Assembly: GCA_002010365.1 (NCBI GenBank)
Contig: MTNL01000183.1
Span: 1-5,109 of the forward strand
Source of the DNA: Candidatus Acetothermia bacterium JdFR-50
GTDB lineage: Bacteria > Bipolaricaulota > Bipolaricaulia > Bipolaricaulales > Bipolaricaulaceae
Reading direction: 5' to 3'
DNA length: 5,109 nucleotides
Part shown: in pieces, positions 1 through 4,936 of the stretch
Layout of the letters: each line of letters begins with the position of its first letter
How positions within the stretch are numbered: the first letter of the stretch is position 1
Made by a program: the position numbers and the translations under genes
Notes under the pieces: generated by a model
Database searches by the model: none
Seen by the model: only the letters and a program-made list of their open reading frames with translations
What the model was told of the DNA's origin: nothing

Positions 1-58
1 GGGGATAAAGACGTTCCCCCTTCCCCCCGGCCAAGACAAAGGTTAACACTCCTCCCAT
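1..58 (-). CDS. glgC: GlgC-like sugar nucleotidyltransferase, N-terminal fragment (runs off left edge)
   Basis: Only the first 19 codons are present; the gene continues beyond position 1. The peptide reads MGGVLTFVLAGGKGERLYP. It contains the glycine-rich NTP-binding loop LAGGKGERLYP, the N-terminal signature of sugar-1-phosphate nucleotidyltransferases, and most resembles glucose-1-phosphate adenylyltransferase (GlgC). That enzyme makes ADP-glucose from ATP and glucose-1-phosphate as the committed step of bacterial glycogen synthesis. I chose the ATG at 58-56 because AAGGGG (70-65) lies six bases upstream. In-frame alternatives are ATG at 64-62, which abuts the purine tract, and GTG at 49-47. 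An in-frame TAG at 85-83 limits the upstream extension. The gene follows nif3 in the same direction after a 91-base gap, so it may be the third gene of the hpt run or have its own promoter. Other family members (RmlA, mannose-1-phosphate guanylyltransferase) share the loop, so the substrate is an inference from a very short stretch. Confidence 0.72.
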   Translation of the reverse strand, partial: MGGVLTFVLAGGKGERLYP

Positions 59-149
59 TGCCATCCCCTTTTCAACACATCCCTATCGCCCATGCGAAGA
101 GCGAACTCTTTCCCCAGGGAAAGCACCGAATCCCGTTTTTATGAAAGAC
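59..149. other. Intergenic gap between nif3 and the GlgC-like gene
   Basis: These 91 bases are non-coding as far as I can see. They contain two short adjacent inverted repeats: 97-110 (AAGAG, tetraloop, CTCTT; read as RNA on the minus strand the loop is UUCG) and 108-123 (CTTTCC, four-base loop, GGAAAG). The two share bases 108-110, so they cannot form fully at the same time. Neither is followed by a T-tract on the minus strand, so I do not call a terminator. The purine tract at 72-65 is the ribosome-binding site of the downstream gene. I see no convincing -35/-10 pair. Confidence 0.45.
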
Positions 150-965
150 TCAGGGCCTCACTACGTCCAGGGCGATGACCTCGACCCCCCGTTCTTCCAG
201 AGCAGAGAGGAAAGGATTTATCCCTACGGAATCGGCGGCGATGTGTCCCACCACGATCAGGTTCTTCTCGGGAAACTCCCGGGCGAGCCTGCGAACCGCG
301 GAATCGGCGCAGTGGATGTAGATCACGGTGTCGATCCCATGGCGGAAGGCACACGCAGCCACGGGATACCCCCCGTTGGTCCCGGCTCCGTGGAACACCC
401 CTACCTTCCCGATCCGGTTGTCGAGGGACCCCAAACGCACTTCGATGGCCGTTTGGGCGGCGGCGAACTCCCCGATCCCCTCGAGCCCATCCACCAGCTC
501 TCCCACCCTGGCCCCGGGAGGAAGGGCCCCCACCGCCTCCACCAGCCGTTTCCGCCCGATCTCGTCCAAGGGCGTGTGGATCCCCACCAAAGCGATGCCC
601 AGGGCCCTGGCCGCGACGGAGACGTGGAGGAAGTTGGCGGCGTGGTCACGAGCGGAGAACTCCATCACCAGCTCCCTTACCGCTTCCCGCGCCTCCCCCT
701 CGGGAACCCCATAGCCCATCAACAGGTCCACGTGGCGCCAGAGGACCTCGTGCCAGCGGAGCCGGGGAAGCCCCCCGGGGGGATGGTGAGCGATTATCCC
801 TGTGGCCCCGAGCTCCCGGGCGAGGAGCAGCTCCCCAACCCCCACGTCGATGGCGAAAAGGACCTTCCTCCCCAACTCCCCGGGCACCAACACCCCGGAG
901 TCCGCCGGGACCTCCTCCAATCCCGCGAGTTCCAACGCCAGCTTCAGCGCCTCATCGGTCCTCAA
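150..965 (-). CDS. NIF3 / DUF34 family metal-binding protein
   Basis: The 271-residue protein belongs to the NIF3 (NGG1p-interacting factor 3, DUF34) family, whose members bind a di-metal centre. Some are described as GTP cyclohydrolase 1 type 2-like, but the physiological role is largely unsettled. Family marks are the LFAIDVG strand near residues 36-42 (Asp40), the metal-binding IIAHHPPGG around 57-65 (His60, His61), and the C-terminal VVGHIAADSVGIN around 238-250. In the last, His241 and Asp245 sit where the family has its GH..(S/D)E-type ligands. The start is TTG 965-963. AGGAGG (977-972) lies six bases upstream, and the preceding in-frame codons are shadow sequence of the hpt 3' end. The gene overlaps hpt by 14 nt, which points to co-transcription and probably translational coupling. 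It lacks the long central insert of some bacterial homologues, so it looks like the compact form. Family assignment is firm; function is not. Confidence 0.88.
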   Translation of the reverse strand: MRTDEALKLALELAGLEEVPADSGVLVPGELGRKVLFAIDVGVGELLLARELGATGIIAHHPPGGLPRLRWHEVLWRHVDLLMGYGVPEGEAREAVRELVMEFSARDHAANFLHVSVAARALGIALVGIHTPLDEIGRKRLVEAVGALPPGARVGELVDGLEGIGEFAAAQTAIEVRLGSLDNRIGKVGVFHGAGTNGGYPVAACAFRHGIDTVIYIHCADSAVRRLAREFPEKNLIVVGHIAADSVGINPFLSALEERGVEVIALDVVRP

Positions 966-1542
966 CCCTCGCCTCCTCGTAAATCTCCCGCCGAAGGACC
1001 CCGATGAAGGGGAGGTTTCGGTAGAGCTCGGCGTAATCGAGGCCATAACCCACCACGAACACGTCCTCGGGAATGGTGAAGCCCACGTAGTGGACCTCCA
1101 CGTCCACCTCCCGACGGACAGGCTTGTCGATCAGAGTGCAGACTCGCAAGCTGGCCGGGGAGCGGGCCCGAAAGAGGCGAAGGATGTGGTCCAAGGTGTT
1201 CCCGGTATCCACGATGTCCTCGACGATCAACACATCCCGTTTGGCGATGGAGCGGTCCAGGTCTTTGAGGATCCGAACCTCTCCGGGACTGGTACCGTTG
1301 CGATAGCTGGAAACCGACATAAAGTCGTATTCCAACGGGAGATCGATAGCCCGGATGAGGTCGGCCAGGAAGGGGATGGCCCCTTTGAGGATCCCCACCA
1401 CGAGAAGGGGCCTCCCATACGGATCCTTAGCAGCCCCGCTTCGGTAATCACGGGCGATCTCCGCCCCCAGTAACCTCACCCTCTCCGCGATCTCCTGCGG
1501 AGCGATGAGGACACGCTCGATCTCCTCCCTTATGCCCTTCAC
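952..1542 (-). CDS. hpt: Hypoxanthine (guanine) phosphoribosyltransferase
   Basis: A purine-salvage enzyme of 196 residues that transfers the phosphoribosyl group of PRPP to hypoxanthine and/or guanine, giving IMP or GMP in the cytosol. Visible type I PRTase features, in order: ILKGAIPF (51-58, the LKG pyrophosphate-binding loop); FMSVSSY (74-80, flexible catalytic loop with the Ser-Tyr pair); VLIVEDIVDTGNTL (104-117, the PRPP motif with the acidic pair Glu108-Asp109); TLIDKP (136-141, Lys140 the expected purine O6 contact); and VGFTIPEDVFVVGYGLDY with YRNLPFIGVL at the C-terminus, typical of bacterial HPRT. The length is slightly above the usual 175-185 because of the start chosen. GTG 1542-1540 is the only canonical start near the N-terminus, and the open frame further upstream is antisense to the MATE gene. 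No Shine-Dalgarno precedes it; instead a TATTAT -10 sits at leaderless distance. It is the first gene of the run hpt-nif3-(glgC). Confidence 0.95.
   Translation of the reverse strand: MKGIREEIERVLIAPQEIAERVRLLGAEIARDYRSGAAKDPYGRPLLVVGILKGAIPFLADLIRAIDLPLEYDFMSVSSYRNGTSPGEVRILKDLDRSIAKRDVLIVEDIVDTGNTLDHILRLFRARSPASLRVCTLIDKPVRREVDVEVHYVGFTIPEDVFVVGYGLDYAELYRNLPFIGVLRREIYEEARVEDR
972..977 (-). promoter_or_regulatory. Shine-Dalgarno for the TTG start of the NIF3 gene
   Basis: A perfect AGGAGG lies inside the last codons of hpt (encoding ..EEAR..) with a six-base spacer to TTG 965. It decides the start, because no in-frame ATG or GTG lies near the region where homology begins. Confidence 0.75.
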
Positions 1543-1549
1543 GGCTATG

Positions 1550-1555
1550 ATAATA
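1550..1555 (-). promoter_or_regulatory. Candidate -10 box for hpt (possibly leaderless)
   Basis: TATTAT read on the minus strand, followed by exactly seven bases and then the GTG start of hpt. The usual distance from -10 to +1 would place the first transcribed base at or next to the G of GTG. The upstream bases contain no Shine-Dalgarno at a working distance; the only G-run (1559-1556) is 13 bases away and upstream of the -10. I see no good -35, so this is a motif-based inference. Confidence 0.45.
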
Positions 1556-1591
1556 CCCCAACTTCTCGCCTCGGCACCCCTGGGATTTGGG

Positions 1592-1597
1592 TAGAAT
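1592..1597 (+). promoter_or_regulatory. Candidate -10 box for the MATE gene
   Basis: TAGAAT in the 78-base divergent gap. It would give a transcript starting near 1604 with a short leader carrying the AGGAGG at 1611-1616. No recognisable -35 lies 16-18 bases upstream, so confidence is low. Confidence 0.3.
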
Positions 1598-1610
1598 TGC
1601 GTCTCACAAA

Positions 1611-1616
1611 AGGAGG
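1611..1616 (+). promoter_or_regulatory. Shine-Dalgarno deciding the TTG start of the MATE gene
   Basis: AGGAGG, preceded by AAA, with a four-base spacer to TTG 1621. It lies inside the longer open frame that begins at TTG 1597, which has no such site and would start within the predicted -10. It therefore favours 1621 as the true start. Confidence 0.6.
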
Positions 1617-1620
1617 CAGA

Positions 1621-2997
1621 TTGAGAGAACGTATCCTGGAAGGACCGATCCTCAGGACGATGCTCGTCCTCGCCTGGCCTGTAATGGTCTCCAACGCCCT
1701 CCAGGCCCTCTACAACCTGATCGACGCCTTCTGGCTGGGGAAGGTCTCCACCGAGGCTCTCTCCGCTCCCACTGTGGCCTGGCCGGTGATCTTCACCTTC
1801 ATGTCCCTGGGCATCGGCTTCCAGGTGGCGGGATCGGCCATCGTGGCCCAGCACACCGGGGCCGGGGACCGGAAGGGAGTGGACCGGGCCGGGTCCCAGG
1901 TCTTCTCCTTTCTGTTCCTCCTCTCGGCCGCGCTGGGTCTTTTGGGGTGGGGAGCAGCCCCCTGGGTCCTCCGGTGGATGGGAACCCCCCCGGATATCTA
2001 CCCCCTGGCCGTCTCCTATTTGCGGATCGTATCCCTGGGGTTCCCTCTCATGTACGGCACCTTCGCCTTCACGGGTTTGCTCATGGGCGCGGGGGATACC
2101 CGCACCCCCATGTACCTCATGGGGGCATCGGTGATCGCCAACGCGGTCCTGGACCCATTCCTCATCTTCGGGTGGGGCCCCCTCCCGGAGCTGGGGGTGG
2201 CGGGGGCGGCCCTGGCCACAGTGTCCTCCCGGGGGGTGGCGGCCTGCGTGGGGATATGGCTCCTCTCCACAGGGCGGGTGGGGGTGAGGCTGCGGTTGCG
2301 GTGGCTTCTCCCCCGGTGGCGCGAAATCTCGCGGATACTGCGGGTGGGGACGCCCAACGCGGTGGATCACATGGCCACTTCCCTGGGATTCGTGGTTCTC
2401 ATGGGACTGGTGGCCGGATTCGGCACCGTGGTGGTGGCTGCCTACGGGATCGGACAGCGCATCATCCACTTCCTGAACGTGGCCATCTGGGGGGCCACCA
2501 CCGCCCTCCTCACTATGGTGGGCCAGAACCTCGGGGCGGGACAGTTCGACCGGGCGGAGAAGATCGCCTACCGGGGGATCCGGAGCACGGTGGGAGTGCT
2601 CCTTTTTGTATCGGTGGCGGCCTTCCTTTTGCGGGAGCCCCTGTACCGCCTCTTCATCGTCGATCCTCGGGTGATCGCGGAGGGCAAGAGGTTCTTGGGG
2701 ATCTTCGGGTTCTCGGTGCCCTTCTTTGGGTTGTTTGCGGCCACGAGCTCCGTGTTCCGGGGCGCGGGCCACACCGTTCCCCCCATGGTCTTTTCCGTAG
2801 TACGCCTGTGGGGCCTGAGGATTTTCTCCTCATGGGCCCTGGGTTACGCCGCGGGGCTGGGGCCCCTGGGGCTCTGGATCGGGATGTCCCTAAGCAACTA
2901 CCTCGGAGGCTTGGGGCTTTACCTTTGGCTCAAACGGGGCACGTGGAAGCGGCGATTGGTGGGGGAGCCGGAAGGCGCCCTAGTCGCGTCCGACTGA
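1621..2997 (+). CDS. MATE family multidrug/toxin efflux transporter
   Basis: An integral membrane protein of 458 residues, the normal length for the MATE family, which exports cationic drugs or metabolites in exchange for Na+ or H+. The N-terminus (GPILRTMLVLAWPVMVSN, then QALYNLIDAFWLG) is a classic MATE TM1, with the conserved membrane Asp at residue 35. The hallmark loop with QHTGAGDRKG follows TM2. GAGDTRTPM and PFLIFGWGPLPELGVAGAA mark the middle of the N-terminal half. The second half repeats the pattern, with VGTPNAVDHMATSLGFVVL near the start of the C-lobe, IGQRIIHFLNV, VGQNLGAGQFDRAEKIAYRG and GAGHTVPPM. Strongly hydrophobic stretches fit about 12 helices in two six-helix lobes. No signal peptide is expected. 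TTG 1621 is chosen for its AGGAGG; TTG 1597 would add eight residues. The gene is transcribed divergently from hpt and converges on the HEPN/MNT remnant, overlapping it by 18 bases. The substrate cannot be told from sequence. Confidence 0.93.
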   Translation: MRERILEGPILRTMLVLAWPVMVSNALQALYNLIDAFWLGKVSTEALSAPTVAWPVIFTFMSLGIGFQVAGSAIVAQHTGAGDRKGVDRAGSQVFSFLFLLSAALGLLGWGAAPWVLRWMGTPPDIYPLAVSYLRIVSLGFPLMYGTFAFTGLLMGAGDTRTPMYLMGASVIANAVLDPFLIFGWGPLPELGVAGAALATVSSRGVAACVGIWLLSTGRVGVRLRLRWLLPRWREISRILRVGTPNAVDHMATSLGFVVLMGLVAGFGTVVVAAYGIGQRIIHFLNVAIWGATTALLTMVGQNLGAGQFDRAEKIAYRGIRSTVGVLLFVSVAAFLLREPLYRLFIVDPRVIAEGKRFLGIFGFSVPFFGLFAATSSVFRGAGHTVPPMVFSVVRLWGLRIFSSWALGYAAGLGPLGLWIGMSLSNYLGGLGLYLWLKRGTWKRRLVGEPEGALVASD

Positions 2998-3282
2998 GCG
3001 CTCATATACCCAGATCGTTCCCCACTCCAACCGCTTCCTGAACTTACCCTGAAGCCTCTCTCTCATCGGGGAGTTGTACACCAGGAGGTCGGCGGGAACG
3101 GGGAGCTCCTCGCAGGGAAAATCCGCGGCCCGGCGGATAAAAGGTTTAGCGGACCGCCCCACCACTACGATAGCGAGGACGCCCCCTAACCCCCGGGCAT
3201 AGGAGCCGAAGTGGCCGATCCGAGTCACCTCGAGATGTTCCCGGGCCACCCGCTCCGCCCAAGCGAGCACGGCCCCGTCCAT
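2980..3282 (-). CDS. Degenerate MNT-type nucleotidyltransferase (former HEPN partner), catalytic motif lost
   Basis: A 100-residue open frame with the architecture of small MNT-domain nucleotidyltransferases found next to HEPN proteins. It has an N-terminal helix (AVLAWAERVAREHLEVTRI), then GHFGSYARG (23-31), and LPVPADLLVY (60-69) with the third conserved acid at Asp65. The active site should continue from GSYARG into G-x-G-S-D-x-D-hydrophobic, but here the frame reads GGVLAIVVV (33-41). This looks like a nine-base deletion at about 3178/3177 that removed Gly-Ser-Asp, plus Asp to Ala at codon 3174-3172 (GCT). With both metal ligands gone, adenylyl transfer is not expected. The chosen ATG (3282-3280) begins 7 nt after the restored HEPN stop; GTG 3309 would add nine residues that overlap the HEPN end. 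The 3' end overlaps the convergent MATE gene. It could be a decaying pseudogene or a protein kept only for binding. In intact pairs the MNT protein acts as antitoxin by modifying HEPN. Confidence 0.68.
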   Translation of the reverse strand: MDGAVLAWAERVAREHLEVTRIGHFGSYARGLGGVLAIVVVGRSAKPFIRRAADFPCEELPVPADLLVYNSPMRERLQGKFRKRLEWGTIWVYERSVGRD

Positions 3283-3289
3283 CTCACCT

Positions 3290-3672
3290 TTACGCCGCCA
3301 TCTTAGCACGGACGAAAATCACGACCTCACGGGCATAGCGGATCCCTTCCTCGCTTTGGAGCGTACCGTATGCTCAAAGATGGAACCCTCGGCGTGGGCG
3401 TTGGGGTTCCGCATGGGAACGTAGAAATTTCCAGAACTCGGACCTTCTCCACTAGCTCCGCATCGGGGCGGACCTGAGGAGGGAACTCCCTCACCACCAC
3501 GATGTCCCTATGCCTCCTGGCCGAGGTATAAATGCAGCGCCTCCACCGCCTTCTCGGCTGCCTGATGGGCCTCGAAACAAGCCCATTCGTGTTTTCCCCT
3601 CTCCCGGGACTCCTCCGCCTGCTCCAGATCCCGAAGGGCTTGTTTGAGCCAATCCCCACTTCGGTCCAGCAC
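3290..3672 (-). pseudogene. Broken HEPN-domain gene (former toxin of a HEPN/MNT pair)
   Basis: Translation in successive frames rebuilds one HEPN-domain protein. Part 1, 3672-3511: MLDRSGDWLKQALRDLEQ... and HEWACFEAHQAAEKAVEALH, the HEPN helices, ending at an in-frame TAG (3510-3508) after LGQEA. Part 2, about 3506-3432, another frame: DIVVVREFPPQVRPDAELVE..VRVL. Part 3, about 3429-3371: NFYVPMRNPNAHAEGSIFEH. Part 4, 3370-3290: YGTLQSEEGIRYAREVV.. to RAKMAA and TAA (3292-3290). The lesions are a probable short deletion with a W-to-stop change near 3510, one base lost near 3430 (D-N reading expected), and one lost near 3371 (H-Y expected). The GTG start has AGGAG (3687-3683) ten bases upstream. 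Intact HEPN proteins of this kind are RNases or regulators neutralised by their MNT partner, whose remnant follows after seven bases. With three lesions no full-length product is possible; at most a 54-residue peptide is made. Confidence 0.8.
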
Positions 3673-3729
3673 CTTTCACCCACTCCTGGAGAAGAAGTAT
3701 CCGCACGGGGGGCTGCGTACCAACGGGGA

Positions 3730-4206
3730 TCAAGTGCGGAAGTCCCGGGGGGAGGAGAGGCCGAAGTATTCCAGGAACTTCTCCGTGACCTCCAGGACCT
3801 TGGTAGGGCCTTTCTTCTCCGCCCGCACGAACCCCCGGTCGATTAGTTCCCGAATATGGGAGTAGGCCCGCTGCCCACGGATCCGCACCACCTCTGCCTG
3901 GGTAATGGGTCCCCGGTAAGCGATCAGAGCCAGGGTCCGCAACACCGGCTCGGGGATATCCCCTCCGGGGGCGAAGGGGCGCACCAACTCCGCGTACTCC
4001 TCCCGCAGCTCGAGGAGGTAACCCCCGGACTGTTTCACCAGCCGGTAAGGCCTTCCCTCCCGCTCGAGCTCCGCCGCGATCCTTTCCAGGGCGGCGTAAA
4101 TTTCCTCTTCGGGGAACCTGAGGACGCGGGACAGCTCCTCCAGGGAGAGGGGCTTCGTGGCCACGAAAAGCGCCGCTTCAACGGCGGTCTTTACGTTTCC
4201 GCTCAT
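3730..4206 (-). CDS. scpB: Segregation and condensation protein B
   Basis: A 158-residue kleisin-interacting (kite) subunit of the Smc-ScpAB complex. It dimerises, binds the middle of ScpA and helps compact and segregate the chromosome. Two winged-helix domains are visible. The first, residues 4-75, contains AVEAALFVATKPLSLEELSRVL, typical of the ScpB N-terminus. The second, residues 85-150, contains LRTLALIAYRGPITQAEVVRIRG, the strongest ScpB signature, followed by YSHIRELIDRGFV. At 158 residues it is at the short end, with almost no acidic C-terminal tail. ATG 4206 is the only reasonable start. It has no clear Shine-Dalgarno and lies 29 bases inside the end of scpA, so its translation probably depends on ribosomes finishing scpA. 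The next sequence downstream is the HEPN remnant, 57 bases away, with no T-rich terminator between them. Confidence 0.93.
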   Translation of the reverse strand: MSGNVKTAVEAALFVATKPLSLEELSRVLRFPEEEIYAALERIAAELEREGRPYRLVKQSGGYLLELREEYAELVRPFAPGGDIPEPVLRTLALIAYRGPITQAEVVRIRGQRAYSHIRELIDRGFVRAEKKGPTKVLEVTEKFLEYFGLSSPRDFRT

Positions 4207-4936
4207 GGTCCGGGACCCGCACGAGGAGCTCGCCCAGGAACCGCTTCTGGGTGAGGACCACCTTCCCTTGGGCGTCCAGGTGCAAAAGCTCCATGAACCG
4301 GGCCACCACCTCCCCGGGTTCCTCCCGGGAAAGAAGCATCCGGAACGGGATGTCGCGCTTGCCGTTGATCAAAGAAAGGAGGCGTTTGAAGAGGCGCTTG
4401 GCCCGGACGCTGAAGGGCTCCCCTTTCGGCACCGGTACCCGGGGAGCATCGCGTCTTCGCCCGGAACGTTTTTTCTGCCTTTCCTGGGCCAAAGCGGCCC
4501 TCAACGCCCGCTCCAGCTCCGCCAGGGTAACCTTCCGCCGGGGACGCCGCACCACCGGGAGCCGGAACTCCGGGGCGATGTACACCCTCTCTTCGGGGAG
4601 AAAGTCCGCCTCTTCCGCGGCCGCCGAAAGGATCTCCGCTTCCCCGTGCCCGTTTCCGTTCCCGTTTCCGTTGCGGCCGTTCAAGTCTCGCAGGATCTCC
4701 GACTTCAGCCGCAGGAGCACGGCCCCCACAAGCAGCATCCTCCCGGGGACCTCGAGCTCCAGCTCCTTCGCCCGGAGGAGGTACCCCCGGAACCGCCCCA
4801 CGAGCTCCACGATGTCGATATCCCAGGGGTCCATGTCGGCGGTCAGGGCGCGCAGGACCGCCTCCCAATCCGCCCGCGCCAACCGCTCTGGGGAAATATC
4901 AACGCGCATGTCCCACCAACTCCACCGCCAGGACAT
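4178..4936 (-). CDS. scpA: Segregation and condensation protein A (kleisin), divergent N-terminus
   Basis: The kleisin subunit that bridges the SMC heads and recruits ScpB. Numbered from ATG 4936 (252 residues), the N-terminal domain contains ADWEAVLRAL, then DPWDIDIVELVGRF, and VPGRMLLVGAVLLRLKSEIL, the conserved ScpA helix that contacts the SMC neck. A low-complexity Asn-Gly linker and a basic stretch rich in Arg and Lys follow. The C-terminal winged helix has EVVARFMELLHLDAQGKVVLTQ and FLGELLV, the usual ScpA ending that binds the SMC cap. The bacterial FEGPLDLLL motif is not recognisable; the N-terminus reads more like archaeal ScpA. ATG 4936 has AGGAGG with an eight-base spacer but adds a Trp-rich leader (MSWRWSWWD). 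ATG 4909 (243 residues) has only a weak upstream GGTGG, and either could be right. The gene overlaps the smc end (11 or 38 nt) and scpB (29 nt). Confidence 0.88.
   Translation of the reverse strand: MSWRWSWWDMRVDISPERLARADWEAVLRALTADMDPWDIDIVELVGRFRGYLLRAKELELEVPGRMLLVGAVLLRLKSEILRDLNGRNGNGNGNGHGEAEILSAAAEEADFLPEERVYIAPEFRLPVVRRPRRKVTLAELERALRAALAQERQKKRSGRRRDAPRVPVPKGEPFSVRAKRLFKRLLSLINGKRDIPFRMLLSREEPGEVVARFMELLHLDAQGKVVLTQKRFLGELLVRVPDHERKRKDRR
4643..4672. repeat. Hexanucleotide tandem repeat in scpA encoding an Asn-Gly linker
   Basis: Five hexamer units, CCCGTG followed by CCCGTT, TCCGTT, CCCGTT, TCCGTT on the plus strand. The last four form a perfect 2 x 12-base duplication (4649-4660 and 4661-4672). 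On the coding strand it gives alternating Asn/His-Gly. Gain or loss of units keeps the frame, so it can change linker length without breaking ScpA. Confidence 0.85.

Noticed and set aside
14..28. Possible homopolymer frameshift in the G-runs of the GlgC-like start, or a Walker A (ParA-like) loop.
   Set aside because: On careful counting the frame reads straight through as AGGKGERLYP, so there is no frameshift and no P-loop.
97..123. Short hairpins downstream of the NIF3 gene as an intrinsic terminator.
   Set aside because: Stems of only five and six pairs that share bases, with no T-tract on the minus strand.
141..1007. A 288-codon plus-strand open frame opposite the NIF3 gene.
   Set aside because: Its composition is rich in Pro, Gly and His, typical of GC-rich antisense shadows. 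It has no ribosome-binding site and no recognisable motif, while the minus strand encodes a clear NIF3 protein.
952..2772. A 606-codon minus-strand open frame that would fuse about 410 residues to the N-terminus of HPRT.
   Set aside because: The extension is antisense to the MATE gene, is low-complexity (Pro/Gly/His/Arg rich) and matches no fold. HPRT homology begins right after GTG 1542.
1587..3041. A 484-codon plus-strand open frame in another frame over the MATE gene.
   Set aside because: A shadow frame rich in Gly, Arg and Pro. The MATE frame has all the family motifs and membrane helices.
3290..3672. Programmed ribosomal frameshifting as the explanation for the split HEPN frames.
   Set aside because: Three separate lesions are needed, one of them a stop plus missing residues, and I see no slippery heptamer with a downstream structure. 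Decay is simpler.
3691..3729. Imperfect hairpin between scpB and the HEPN remnant as a terminator.
   Set aside because: Only about four good pairs (CGCA with TGCG), and the sequence after it is not a proper T-tract.
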